DNA from: Rehmannia glutinosa
Lineage: Eukaryota; Streptophyta; Magnoliopsida; Lamiales; Orobanchaceae
NCBI GenBank assembly: GCA_016081115.2
Contig: CM071934.1
Span: 58,017,267 to 58,081,266, forward strand
Length of the DNA: 64,000 bases
Reading direction: 5' to 3'
Shown in pieces: positions 22,285-35,036 of this stretch. The notes below the pieces were generated by a model. That model did no database searches and had not been told where the DNA came from. It saw only the letters and a list, made by a program, of their open reading frames with translations. The position numbers and the translations under genes are program-made. The first letter of the stretch is position 1; every line of letters starts with the position of its first letter.

Positions 22285-24116
22285 ATAAAATCAAGAGGTA
22301 AAATTTTGACAATTTAACAAGTTATAGGTCAATTCTTTTATTAACCCCGTTTGTTGTCTAATTGATGTCAAAAAATTCATGAAGTGTGATAAAATTGCAT
22401 CAAAAATATAGCAAAGTAATGTATTATGTTGTGCTATGCAAATTGTTCAAAAATTTGTAAAAATATTCATTCAAGCATTTTATCGAACACCTGTGGGCAT
22501 CAATGTATATGATATGAATTTGTGAAATTTGAAAGTGTTTAAGACCCAAAATCACAACCAACAATCAACTATGTTTAAACAATTACAAATTATCAAGAAT
22601 TCATCAATGGTTAAAACAATTAAAGCTCAAGTTGGTGAAATTACACATTTTTATCAATTAGTGGCTCAAATGCTTCAAAATGATCAATGTTTACTAATTG
22701 TCATGAATTTTGAATAAGAAGGAAGAGAATTACCTTAAACTTGTTTAACTGGAAGGAAGCAAAAATTCGAGTCGAATTCGAGAAGAGAAGAAGAAAAAAT
22801 AATCGAGGGGGTGGGGGTTCTAGAAATTGAGAGAAAAGAGTGTGTGTTGTGTTATTCACAACTCTCTGCTTTTTGTGTTTGTGGAGATAAATAAAAGTGA
22901 TTGTGGAGAAAAGTAAAAGTGATTGTGGAATGGGGTGGGGTGGACGTCACGGGCTCATGCAAGTGTGCAATTTTATTTTAATAAAAAATCACCTGAACCG
23001 CGCGATACGTAACAAGGTACCGCGGGTGCCGATTTACAAAATATTAATTTATTTTTATTTTTATTTAGGTTGTACTTAAGCGGTACAAGATTTTATTTTA
23101 TTTTTATTTAGGCCATCTTTGGAAAAACTAAAGCCTATATAACTACCAAAAAATATTTTTTTCCTAGGACCCCTTTTGAGCCGAATAAAATTTTTCGTGA
23201 CAACTCCATCGATCATACAAGCCAAAAATGAGAAATCTTCCAATAATAACTTGTTTTCACCCATACATATGAAATCCATACAAACGAGATAATTGGAGTC
23301 AAGATGAGTATATTTTTGATAGGAGAAGGTTGTACAAAGAAATGTAAAAACAATTATACGAATTAGTCAGGTCTAAAAGTGAACTTTAACCGTGTTGGCG
23401 GATCGTGTCGACAAATTACGCATTTCCGTAAGGAAAACATGGCCATCCGGGTCTTTCAAAACGGCCTTGTTTCCTTGAAATCGAAATGCATTGGTCGACA
23501 CGATCCCACACACAGGTAATCACGGACATTACCGCTGACTGTTCTGATTTTTTTTTTTATTTATTTTTAAATTATTTTAGGAATGTACTTTTTAAACTAA
23601 AAATACTAAACGCCGCACACAAAAGGATAAAGAAAATTACACACATCTCGGGTTGCCTCCCAAAAGCGCTAAGTTTATAATCTTGATTAATTCACTAGGG
23701 CTTAGACCATTTGTGTCACCAAGTGGAAAGATTTAAAATCTTCCTTGTTTCGCTCCTTCGCCAAGTAATGTTTCAACCATTGCTCATTTACCTTAAATAT
23801 ATCCCCATCTTTTCTCGCAATTCTCTGACATGGGTGGAATATTTTCGTTCAATTACAAATAGCACGGACCATTGTGATTTGACTTTCCGGAAATAACTTC
23901 AATCTAGAATTGAATAATTACACTTATTGGCGGGTAAATCACGTTGTAGAATCATTTGATCATGCCATTTTTGTTTTTCCTTATAAATATTGGCATTTTC
24001 ATATGATTTCGTGTGAATTCTTCCCATTTCATCTTTCTGCAGTAATCGTTTTCACCTGACTTCTAAATCAAAATTCAATTTTTTATTGCACTTAGTAGGT
24101 ACGCGATGTTCAAGTT
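21502..24116 (+). mobile_element. Tat-type element, internal 3' region (right piece)
   Basis: This continues 1-813 after the chromovirus. Beyond the antisense ORF it is non-coding, with a conserved GGGTTGCCTCCCAAAAGCGC tract near 23650 that I know from this region of plant Ty3/gypsy elements. It ends at the LTR at about 24117. Short plus-strand ORFs (22529, 22897, 23486, 23711) show no family resemblance. Confidence 0.6.
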
Positions 24117-25199
24117 TGATGAGTGTAAAAATATGCGTGCATTTGAGGGTTTAAAATGATATATACTTGATGCATTTGCACGCATATTTAGTGTGTTTTA
24201 CTTTGTTTCCTTTGTTGGGCATGATCTTTGCTGTACTCATGTGATTTTACAAGAAATGGAGCTAAATTGGATATAAAGAGATATCACGTTCAAAAGTATA
24301 GGTCAAGAGCTAAGCTACGAGCAAATATGTGAAGGGAGAAAGCACTGACGTCGAACAAAAGGAAATTTCCTTCAAAAACGTCTAAATGCGCTACCAGGTT
24401 TCAAGATCAAGTGTAGTTTAGTATTTGCCATAACTTTCTCTACAAAATTTATATTGAGGTGATTAGTGGCTATGGAAAGATAAGAGAAAGGCTACAACTT
24501 TTATGAAGACCCCGAGGCCATTTGAGGAAAATAACATGGACAAAAATACGTCATACGGACCGTGTGGTATCACACGGCCGTGTGAAAATGTCGTTGTAAT
24601 AAACCTGCGGTGTGAAGTGGGAAAGAAAACGAGGGACAAAAACTAGGATACGGCGGACCTGACAGGGAAACCCACATGGGCGTGTGGGAAAGGGCTGGCA
24701 AATCACACGTCCGTCATTTGCCACACGGCCGGGCCGTGTGGGACTCCTTGCCGGACGCATTTTTAGAAGTTTTTCTCAATTCCAACTCTACTGAAAGTGA
24801 CCTCTCCAAGCACATATATAAAAGGACCAAGGCTTGAACTAATTTTCACCACCATACATCATCAAACATCACTTCATATATCAAAACATATCAAATAACA
24901 CAATAGAACGAAGGAATCGAAGATCTTCCGAGGCGAAGAAGGTTAGGGGTGGAAAGAACACCACAAGGCTTTTCGTATCAGGGAGCACAAGAGTTTGAAG
25001 GCTTGGAGGGGAATCCATCTGAAAAGGGGTTTCTTTCTATGTCTAAGGACTCTTTTGTTCTTAAATGATGTCTTAATGTTGATTGAATTTGTCTATGAGT
25101 TTTGTAATCAATGTTTGTCATATCTTTAGGATCTTAGGGGCATAATAAGCGCCATAGATTCGTATTAAATATGATTATTTGTTAACAATACGTAACTTC
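24117..25199 (+). repeat. 3' LTR of the Tat-type element, truncated by the gap
   Basis: It starts TGATGAGTGTAAAAATATGC, typical of Tat LTRs. It contains several CACACGGCCGTGTG-type palindromes (24568-24740), a plausible TATA box ATATATAAAAGG near 24815 and a CA-rich leader after it, giving plus orientation. The 3' end runs into Ns, so its length is unknown. Confidence 0.65.
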
Positions 25200-25299
25200 N
25201 NNNNNNNNNNNNNNNNNNNNNNNNNNNNNNNNNNNNNNNNNNNNNNNNNNNNNNNNNNNNNNNNNNNNNNNNNNNNNNNNNNNNNNNNNNNNNNNNNNN
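25200..25299. other. Assembly gap (100 N)
   Basis: Exactly 100 Ns suggest a placeholder of unknown length. It separates the Tat LTR from the SIRE-type array, so their junction is not visible. Confidence 1.
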
Positions 25300-27530
25300 G
25301 CAGAGGTAATGAAAAAACGCCAACGGGAGGTTGAGACTTCCCGGGGTAAAGAAGCCAAGTAGAGAACATCCCTCCTGCTATCATTGATCCATCTGAAAAG
25401 GAGATTAGCTCACTTCACGACTCCCGGGATAATCCTGATGTAACTTTTCTGGGCTCGGAAGAAGACGATGAAGCCGAGTCATCCCCTGTGGATCGATCCA
25501 AAAGACTCGGCTAAGGATGTTCCAACCACGAGCAAGTCGACCTCAAGACTACTCGTCAAACTTTCAATTTTGATGATGAGCCACCCATGGAAATCTCATC
25601 ATCGTCCGATGACGCTTCGATAAGGCCGAGGACCATCGGCAACTCAATTGGAAAAACCACCAGACCGAAGGCTGTTGAGACAATGAGGCTCGGCAAAGTG
25701 GGTTAACTTCACAATAGACCCCCAACAAAAGCAGAGTCCATCTGCGCGAGCTTCCCAAGTGCAGCGGTTCGACTCCACGAGGAACTTCACGCGCACCTCT
25801 TATCATTGAACAAATCCCGGTTGCCCGTGATGATTCCTTTGTAGAATCATTTCCCTTTTCTCGGAGGTACCCGACCTCCCGAAGAGTCGAAAACGATCTC
25901 GCGCACTTCCACAGGACTGCATCCTCGACATTCCATCGATACCATCGTTCGGTAACTATGATTTTGATGTTTGCTTGGCCATCACCGCAACAGAGGGAAC
26001 AACTCGAAGTTCGGGAGGTGTTCAAAGCATTATTTGCGAAAATTGAACGGATGGAGAGGCACCAGGCCTCGATGGACATGAGATCGATAACAGAGATGCC
26101 AACCTTACTGCTGACTTGAGAGGCATAATAGTCGAATCGGGGAGTGGTGGCAACAACAAAGAAACAATGCGCGTGGAACAAGCTAGATATTTCCGAACAT
26201 TGTTCAACAAGTCAGCTGTCCGGAGAGCCGAGAACGCTATGCAAAGACGAAATTGAGAGAACACATTGAGCACTTGCATGAATCTCACACTCTCGAGATA
26301 AAGGCTGCTGCGTGAGCAAAATAAGAATGAGCTCCTGCGTATGGAAGAAACCATGGATAAAAAATTCAGCCTTCTTATGGCCGAGATGAAGTTAAAAGTC
26401 AATCCAACGCTACTCGTTCTCGAGTTTCGTGCAAGATACACCACAAACAATGACTCGAAGCGAGAACTCGGCTATCAATGCCAGACTCGACTTTACGCTT
26501 GCTAGTATGTTTCAGGGGTTCCTCTCTCCTTTGATGATGCCAAAAAGGGGAAGAGGAATACCTTAAAGCGCTAAAGAGATCTGAAGTTTGAAAAGGAGGG
26601 AGCAAGCTGTGAAGGGAAAGACAATGAGAAAGTTACAAGGAAAAGAAAGGAAAGTCTGTTGAGGGGAAGAATCGAGAGATGTGACCTTAATGATTGCACA
26701 AACCCCCAACAAGGTCTTGTCACAATGATATTATCAAAGAACAAACTCCCAGGTGACTCTCGCCACTCCAACACTCTGCTTTTGCATCTATGGATGAAAA
26801 GAGAAAGACAGTTGAAGCGGGATGGAGGAAGTGGAAGGAAGGTTGAATGCCCGAGTTATGGACATCTTGAAACAACATGGAGGCATTCCGGTGAGACGAG
26901 ACACTTATGCCATCTCGGATGTCGGGACCGAGCCAAGATTAGTTGATGAATTTAAAACGCCGCATCCCACGAAGGATACTTCGCAAACATGTCTATAGCT
27001 CAAGCCTGGACTTGTCTTTTGGGAAAAGGGTCCCATGTTATGTGAAGAAGCGACAGCTAGACTACCGTCATCCTCTGGCTTGGTCACTCCGCCGGTCACT
27101 CACCGAAAGAAGAAGACCCCAGTACAATACACGCCCGGAGGAAGAGGAAGAAGCGTGGTGGAGGAAGAGGTTTTAGACCAGGGCCTCTGCCCAAAAACAT
27201 TGAGTACATAGATCCGGAGGCAAGAAAGGAGGGATCTCATCAATGGTCTTGACCAAGTAGCCAATCTGCAAGTGGCTAAGAACAATACGAGTATGTGAAA
27301 AGATTCGAAGAAGAAAATAAAAGACAAACTCAGCTATGGGAGGAGAGACAAGAGAGATTAAGAAGAGATGAAGCTGCCGGAAGGCATATGAAAAGAAGAA
27401 GAAGAATCTTCAAGATGAGAAAAGGAGAAGAAGACCAGAAGATGACAGAACTAAAGAAGATGAAAGAAGGAGGCATCGAAGGAGATGAAGTGTTCTTTGT
27501 CTACCCCTTCATGTATTTTACTATGTAAAT
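25300..27530 (+). pseudogene. 3' 'env-like' region of the upstream SIRE copy
   Basis: This fragmented plus-strand coding region is homologous to 37383-39540. Its C-terminus, 27295-27528, is highly charged and probably coiled-coil (FEEENKRQTQLWEERQERLR and following Arg/Glu/Lys). The equivalent extra ORF of SIRE elements has been called env-like. I see no convincing signal peptide or membrane segment here, so a membrane role is not supported. Confidence 0.5.
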
Positions 27531-27760
27531 ACATACTATGTAAATCTTCTGTAATAAATCAAATTCTCTATTTTTTTGTGTAGACAAAAATGTTTGTTTT
27601 GATACACCTTGTAAACATTGTGCAAAAGAACAAGAATGTAATGATCAATAAAAGGATTGATTCTACGCATACATTCTCTGTGAATGCACTATCTCGTATG
27701 TATCTTTGCTATTTACATTTTGAATGTTTTAAGTTTTGGCATCATCAAAAAGGGGGAAAT

Positions 27761-28862
27761 TGTTGGGAAATTTATTGTTTAGATTTTGATGAATGCCATG
27801 TAAAACTTAGAATAGGAAGTTGGCACCCCATTTTTGTTGTAAACTCGCATTGTAACAAATAGGGCTGGTCAAGCCGAGTTAAGTCGCTATGCCTAAACAT
27901 GCAAGAAGACAACTAGAGACTAGAAGGAAGACTCATTTGCAAGACAATGAGTATGGCAAAGAAGAGAAAACGGAACTCGATCAAGGTGCAAATTGAGTAA
28001 AGTATCGGTCAAGTCAACTCAAGATAGCCAAGTCTCAAGCCGGTGAAAAGAGTCATTCAATGATTGAAAGTCGACTCTAAGTCACCTGGGAAAGCAAGGA
28101 AATGCGGTCAAGTCGAGATAATCGAAAGAGATCCGTTGCACAAAAATCAAGAGAATTACTTAAACAAGTAATACCTCCATGCTACCTTTCTCAAGTGCTC
28201 ATCCCCCAGGAAGCGTGCAAAGGGAATGAACCAATGGGAAGCACTACACCGTGTCGAACTCGAAAAAGTCAAGTACAATTCATACGAGGAAGTGGCAACT
28301 CCAAGGATCGCAACAAGACAAGCCAACGACCACAAGTGACTTTCAAAAATAAGCCTATCTCTTCAACGGGCAGATTTTTGAAAGATCACTATAAAAGGCC
28401 GAGGAATGACTCGAGAAAAGGTAACATTGATTACCTCCGAACCAAAAACATTCAAGCTAATATCGAACCGTAATCAAAATATTATCAAAATCATTTACAT
28501 TTCAAAGACTTTAATTCCTGCATCTTATTTGTCTAATTCTGCCGACATATTTGCTATCCAACTGATAATCTCTAAGTACTAAAACCCAGATTAGGTCTTA
28601 CTAAATCAAACTTAAGGGTGTTAAGTCTTCCGCTGAAAACAAACTACGGTTGAGCTAATTAAGTCTTAACAATTTGAGTCATTCTATCAACAGCTCTCGA
28701 TCAGTCGTTGAGTGACTAACTCTACTGATTAACTAAATTGGTCATCACCAAGGACACAAAGTATAGTATCAACTCAATTTTAAAAAGGACCAAAAGTGAA
28801 AAGTTGGTTAGGTTTATTCAACCCCCTTCTAAACCTTACACTCACACCCCTTGGGACCTACA
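27761..28862 (+). repeat. Shared LTR of the SIRE array (with a 444-bp deletion)
   Basis: It starts TGTTGGGAAATTTATTG after the polypurine tract AAAAAGGGGGAAA (27747-27759) and ends GGGACCTACA before the PBS. It lacks the 444 bp present in the other LTR between two TCATT motifs (40528 and 40972); the junction is at 28491. Confidence 0.9.
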
Positions 28863-28864
28863 AG

Positions 28865-28877
28865 TGGTATCGAGCGG
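28865..28877 (+). other. SIRE primer binding site
   Basis: TGGTATCGAGCGG follows the LTR end by two bases. It matches the initiator tRNA-Met type site except for a missing A in TGGTATCAGAGC. Confidence 0.8.
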
Positions 28878-28990
28878 TTGGTTCATTGAGCCTTCCGCAT
28901 CCCGTTCTTGAACTAGATCTCCAAACTTTTCAAAGTCCTGTTTTAGTACTTAAGTTTTCAAAACTCCTTTTATCATTAAAAGTTATTATC

Positions 28991-30600
28991 ATGGAAGCAA
29001 ATTTGACACGCATCCCTATGTTCACAATTGAAGAATTTGATGATTGGAAAATTCGTATGCGAGGCTCATCTATCATCATTACATGATGAGATGTGGATAG
29101 TGATAGAGGATGGGCCACTGCAAATCTTAAAAGTGAACATAGTCAAAGAAGAAGAGCTACAAAGGTGAAGAGGATGTTGCCCGAGACCACGGCTATGGTT
29201 GAAAAACCAAGAACCGAATGGACAAATGATGACAAAAAAGATACAACCTGGACAATGTAGCCAAGGACATCCTTTACAAAACCTTGACAAAGCCATGTTC
29301 AATAAAGTCAAATCATGCAAAACGGCTAAAGAAATGCAGGACAAGCTAACATTGATTTGTGAAGGCTCGAGCAAATCAAGGAAAATAAATTATCGGTGGT
29401 TGTACAAAAATTTGAGAATTTCAAAATGATCGCGAGAAAACCTGGATCAACTGGATGCTCGGTTCACGTAAATCACCAACGAGCTATCTCGCACTTGGAA
29501 AGGAATATACACGAAGAAATGTGTATGAAGATCCTAAAAAGTCTCCCACCTGGGAAATGAAGGTCATGGCACTAAGACATTCCATGGACCTATCGAAGAC
29601 CTCCAACCATGAACTATTCTCGGATCTCAAAGCCTACGAATTTGAGCCGAGAAGAAAAGATCGAAAGAGACAATTTACCCAAAACAAATTTGCTCTAATT
29701 GTTAAGGATGGAAAGAGAGCCGAGGTCAAAGAAGTCATTGATCCGGAAGAAATAGCCCCGATGGTTAAAAGGTTCAACAAGTTCTTCAATAAGAACTACA
29801 AGAGAGGCAAGGGCTAATCTTCCGAAGATACTCGGCTTCCTCCAAGTCAAGGGAAGATAGGCCAACCAAGAGAACAGATCATCAAAAAGTCAATATCAAA
29901 TGGGACCGACAATCCAAGAATGGAAAGAGCCGATCAAAAGGTTGAATATCTATCTTTGAACCGTAGGCAACCAGGTCACTATGCCATTGATTGTCCATAT
30001 CCTGTAGTCAACAAATACAGAATGAATGAAGAAATAAAGGTCTTGAGAGAAAGAAGACAAGAAAAGAAAAAGGCAATGTTGGTCACAGAGATCGAGCCGA
30101 GACAAAAGTCAAGAGAGACAAACATTCGAGAGCAAGCGGTGGTGACTACTCAAGTGACTCGAAGAAGAAGCCCCGATTTGTTTGATGGCCAAGGAACAAG
30201 ATCAACTTGAGCAAGAAGATGAGGTACACTCTAACTCATCAAACTCATATTCTAGTGATAGTGACACACACACACACTTCATCACCCACTGATCTTTATG
30301 ATTCATTAGGCAAAATGATGAAAGATTTTGAACACATTAAATCCTCACACACACTACTAAATGAGGAAAACAGCCTACTCAAGAGCCAAAACTCACAAAT
30401 GACTAAGGAGCCGAGTACTCTAAGTCAAATAGCCGATGAGAATAAAAGTTTAAAGGCTTTGAAAATGCCAAGCTAATAGCGAAATAGCTGCCATAGAAAA
30501 GAGGGAGAATGACCTCAAAAAATGTGGTTGCCTCATTCACTAAGGCATCTAAATCATTGGATGATCTTATTATGAGTCAAAGAGAATGTGGAGACAAGAC
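28991..30600 (+). pseudogene. SIRE gag
   Basis: It starts MEANLTRIPMFTIEEFDDWK at 28991, a usual start for this gag group. Further blocks are KAMFNKVKSCKTAKEMQDKL near 29295, a long open frame 29455-29817 (120 aa; DLKAYEFE, KRFNKFFNKNYKRGKG) and a zinc-knuckle remnant near 29950 reading NRRQPGHYAIDCP, where the first Cys pair is damaged. After that, 30207-30476 is an Asn/Ser/Lys-rich, probably coiled-coil segment typical of the gag tail. Several frameshifts and a stop at about 29084 disrupt it. Confidence 0.75.
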
Positions 30601-31235
30601 AGACTTAGGATTTAATTCCTCTGTGCTATGTCGACTCCAAAAGTAATTTTGGAAAAAGGATCTTCAAGCAATGAAGTGTCTCAAAAATCCAAAACTCCAA
30701 ATGGTGCACACACATTCACTCCAAAGCACAATTACAAGCAAACTGGCCTTGGTTATAACGGAAAAGGAAAACGGCCGGTTAAGTGCGTTGAGAGGACAAG
30801 CGAGAAGAAATTCACCAAGTTCTCAAAGAAACTCCAAACAGAATTACTCAGAAGAAGAAACAGAGTTACCAAAAACCCCAAAAGTTCTATAAAAGAAACA
30901 CATATGATGGGAATGGTAGAAAATATCCGAGGCCAAGCCGATTGGAACGATGTGAACTATCGATAAACTTATGGAATATAAGCCCAAATGGCAAAGGCCT
31001 AGAACTCAAAGAAAGGCCATTCCAAAAGTATAAGAGCTTTCATCAAAGACACACATATGCACCTAGGCACTACACTCGAGAGACACCACAATTACCCAAA
31101 GAAGGCAATTGCTAAAACACATATACAGCATACGAGACAAAAGAGACAAATGTATGAACCTAGAATCCCCAAGCAATTTGTCAAAATTTATTATGATTAT
31201 GGCACGATAGATGGCAACCCCTTAGAGCCGATCAT

Positions 31236-32420
31236 TTGGCTATAGGCTGGTTGGATCATCTTACAATACTAACCCCTCGGGACCCCGACAAGTATGGGTA
31301 CCTAAAACTTAATTTCCTTGATTGCGGTTCAAGGAATAATGAGTGCCAAGGAACCTGGTACATGGATAGTGGTCTGTTCCCGACATATGACAGAAATAAG
31401 AAAAATCACAAAAAATTCAAGGAAGTTAAAGGAGCAAAAGTCATATTTGGAGGAAATGAAGCTCCAGGAGAAATAAGAGGCATTGGGTCCATCAAGAAGA
31501 ACGGATTAGAAATCACAGATGTTGCATATGTTGAAGGACTCAACTTCAACTTGCTAAGCATCGACCAACTCGTGACAAGGGTTATAATGTTGGATTTAAC
31601 ATGGGTATATGCCAAATCAAGGATATTGAATCAAATGAAGTTGTGTTGCAAGGATGCGAGACAAAAGAACATGTATGTAGTAAATTGGTCAACTCGCAAC
31701 ACCCAAAGACTGTCTATTAGCAAAGAGCACAAATGAATCAAGGTATCTGTGGCACAAAAAGTTCGAGTCACCTAAATTTCAAAACACTTAACAAGCTTGC
31801 GAGTAATAATCTTGTGGAAGGTCTTCCGACTCGAGATACAAGAAGGAGAGTATATGTGACGCATGCGAAGGGAAAAGCAGATCAAATCATCATTCAAAGA
31901 AAAGACATGCCCATCTTCAACAAGGATATTGCACCTCTACATATGGATCTATTTGGTCCAGTTGAACCACCAAAGATAAGTGGGAAGAAATATACCTTGG
32001 TGGTAGTAGATGACTACTCAAGATATACATGGACAATATTTATGTGTAAGAAGAAAGAAACTCTCTGAAATTACCAAATGATGAAGAGGATTCAAAATGA
32101 GAAGAGCCAAACCATTATCAAAATAAGATCGACAGAGGAACCGAGTTTGTCACAAGTGGTATAATTACTCAATATTGTATTGAAAATGGAATTGGTCATG
32201 AATTATCTGCATGACAAAGGACTCCACAAAGAGAATGGAGTTGCGAAAGAAGGAATAGAACACTCAAAGAAGCAGCAAAGGACCATGTTAGTCAGGGGGT
32301 TACCAAAGAGATTTTGGGGTCAAGCAATCAACACAACTGCTACACTCAAAACAGATGTATGATAAACAGACAAATTGACAAAGACTCCCTATGAGATTTG
32401 GACAGGGAAAACCAAATGTT
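31236..32420 (+). pseudogene. SIRE protease and integrase
   Basis: The 31236-31736 frame holds WYMDSGLFPTYD (catalytic DSG), IRGIGSIKKNGLEITDVAYV and GLNFNLLSIDQL, the usual copia protease-to-integrase segment. After a frame change, 31733-32068 contains HLNFKTLNKLASNNLVEGLP (gag-pre-integrase) and PLHMDLFGPVEPPKISGKKY with VVDDYSRYTWTIFM, the integrase core with catalytic Asp residues. The zinc Cys and the third catalytic Glu region are damaged (32100-32250). Confidence 0.8.
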
Positions 32421-32959
32421 GCATATTTTAGAATATTTGGATGTAAATGCTTCATCCATAACAATGGCAAAGACAATCTAAAGGCTTTCGATGCTAAAGT
32501 GATGAAGGTATCTTCTTAGGATACTCAAATAAAGCAAATCTATAGAGTACTCAACAAAAGGACTATGGTTGCGAGAGGAATCCATTCATGTGGTATTCGA
32601 TGAGCCAAATGTAAATGGAGAAGACATTGAAGAATCACCGATAAGTTTGAATCATCCAACCATACGAAAAAGTCCCTATGTTGAAGTCAAGTGGAATTAT
32701 AAACTCGTAGATGAAGATGAGATAGCCGAGTCTCATAAAATGCTGGAAAATTTGCGGCTAAGTGATTGCGAGAGAGCTGATCAAAGCAACACAGCTACAA
32801 GGCAGACGATCAATCCAGCTAACTTACTTCAACCTCGATGTAAGATGGCTGAAAGACCATCCACGAGAACTTGTCATTGGAAATATAAGAGAAGGCGTCA
32901 TAACAAGATCCAGAACTCAACAAGAAGCTATGTTCACATGCTTTATCTCACAAATAGAG

Positions 32960-34510
32960 CCTAAAGATGTGTTACAAGCATTGGATGACACACATTGGAT
33001 TCAAGCTATGCAAGAAGAAGAGCTCAATCAGTTTGAAAAAATAAAGTATGGGAGTTAGTTCAAAGACCCACCCATCAAAATGTTATTGGTACTAAATGGG
33101 TGTTCGAAACAAGATGAACGAGGAGGGTTCAATGGTAAGAAACAAAGAAAGACTAGTAGCCAAACGATATTGCCAAGAAGAAGGAATAGATTTTGATGAA
33201 ACATTTGCTCCTGTAGCAAGATTGGAAGCTATAAGGATGTTTCTTGCCTATGACTCACAAGAATTTTAGTGTATATCGATGGATGTAAAAGTGCATTCCT
33301 AAATGGGTTATTGGAAGAAGAAGTGTATGTTGAACAACCTCCGTGGATTTGAGCAGAAGACTCTTGGAGATAAAGTATACAAACTCAAGAAAGCTCAGTA
33401 TGGATTGAAACAGGCACCCAGAGCATGGTATGATACTTTGTCACAATTCCTAACTAAGAATGGATTCACAAAAGGAAAAGTAGATAGAACACTTTTCAAA
33501 ATTCAAGACAAGAAGAGCATACTGCTTGTTCAAATATATGTGGATGACATCATTTTTGGATCCACAAACAAAGAGCTATGTGAAAAATTTTCAAACCTCA
33601 TGCAAAGTAAATTTGAAATGAGCATGATGGGAGAGTGACATTCTTCCTTGACTCCAAGTAAAACAAACAAGGATGGAACCTTCATAAGTCAAACAAAATA
33701 CACCGAGATTTAATGAAGAAATTTGGTATGGAGGAGAAGTCTTCTGTGAAAATACCAATGAATAAATCATCAAAATGGACATGGATGCGGATGGCAAGCC
33801 TGTAGATCAAACAAGATACAGAGCACTTATTGGATCATTGTTTTATCTCACAAAGAAGCAGCGCGACATCACCTTTGTTGTAGGTGTATGTGCGAGATTT
33901 CAATCGCTCCAAAAGAGAGCCATATGACCGCAAATGCTAAGAGGATTTTGAGATATTTGAAAGGAAGCCAAGAAGTTGGCTTATGGTATCCAAAGGAAGG
34001 TGGATTCAAGCTAATTGGCTATTCGGACTGACTATCTTTGGATGCACGAGTTGACAGAAAGAGCACTTCGTGCACATGTCAAATGCTTGGAAATAGGCTA
34101 ATTTCCCGGTTAGCAAAAAGCAAAATTCAATAGCCACCTCTACAAAAAAGCAGAATACATAGTCATGGGGCAAATTGTTGTGCCCAAATCCTATGGATGA
34201 GGCAAAGAATCGAGAGACTATGAAGTTGAGGAAAAGGAAATTCCAATCATGTGTGATAACTCAAGTGCAATTGCAATCACTCGAAATCATGTGTTGCACT
34301 CAAGAACAAAGCATATCGATGTCGAGATATCACTTCATAAGAGATCATGTTGAAAAGAAGGACATCATCTTGGAATATATTTCAACCGATAAACAATTGG
34401 GTTACATATTCACAAAACCATTATGTGAATCAAGATTTAAAGAACTCAAGCATGAGTTAGGGTTAATTGAGCCGAGTGACACTTTCGGAAGACTCAAGGA
34501 AAAGAAATGA
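32960..34510 (+). pseudogene. SIRE reverse transcriptase and RNase H
   Basis: RT blocks: HWIQAMQEEELNQFE (about 32995), RLVAKRYCQEEGIDFDETFA, VYKLKKAQYGLKQAPRAWYD (about 33375-33430) and VQIYVDDIIFGSTNKE with the YVDD site (about 33530-33570). RNase H blocks: LIGYSD near 34015 (followed by a stop), CDNSSAIAI (about 34245), HSRTKHIDVRYHFIRDHVE and IFTKPLCESRFKELK to about 34510. The frame changes at least six times. Intact, it would copy the RNA and remove the template strand. Confidence 0.85.
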
Positions 34511-35036
34511 AACACAAAAAGAGAAAAAGGATCAATTCTCAAAATCAGCTAAATGAATCACCACCATGTCGGAAAGACAAAATATACCGAATTAGTCGGA
34601 CAGTTGAGTCACCGAGAGAACGTGACTTAAGAGTTAAATCATCTAAGGGATAAGCTCAGTCATTTATGAGCAAAGTGACAAAAACGCAATCGTTTTTACT
34701 AAGCGAAATGTTTTTAAGAATGACGTCGAGATAATGATGATGTGTACAGACAAAAAGCCGCATACCAAGCTTATGATTGGATATAAATGTTTTGCCGCAT
34801 TAAATTCGTGACATTAAATGCTAACCGCGCGTGCAAAATCTAAGCCGTTGATTTCGATCACATTTCAAAAACCACCCATACGCCCTTTCGTAAACCATAC
34901 TTAAACCATTTTTGTCTGTATTCTCTCACATATTACCAAAACGTTTCATTTCTATCTTAGAAGCAAAGGCAAAACTCTCTCAAAACCCTATCAATATTCA
35001 AATCAACTTCTAATTTTCCTTTCGTGAAATACTAAA

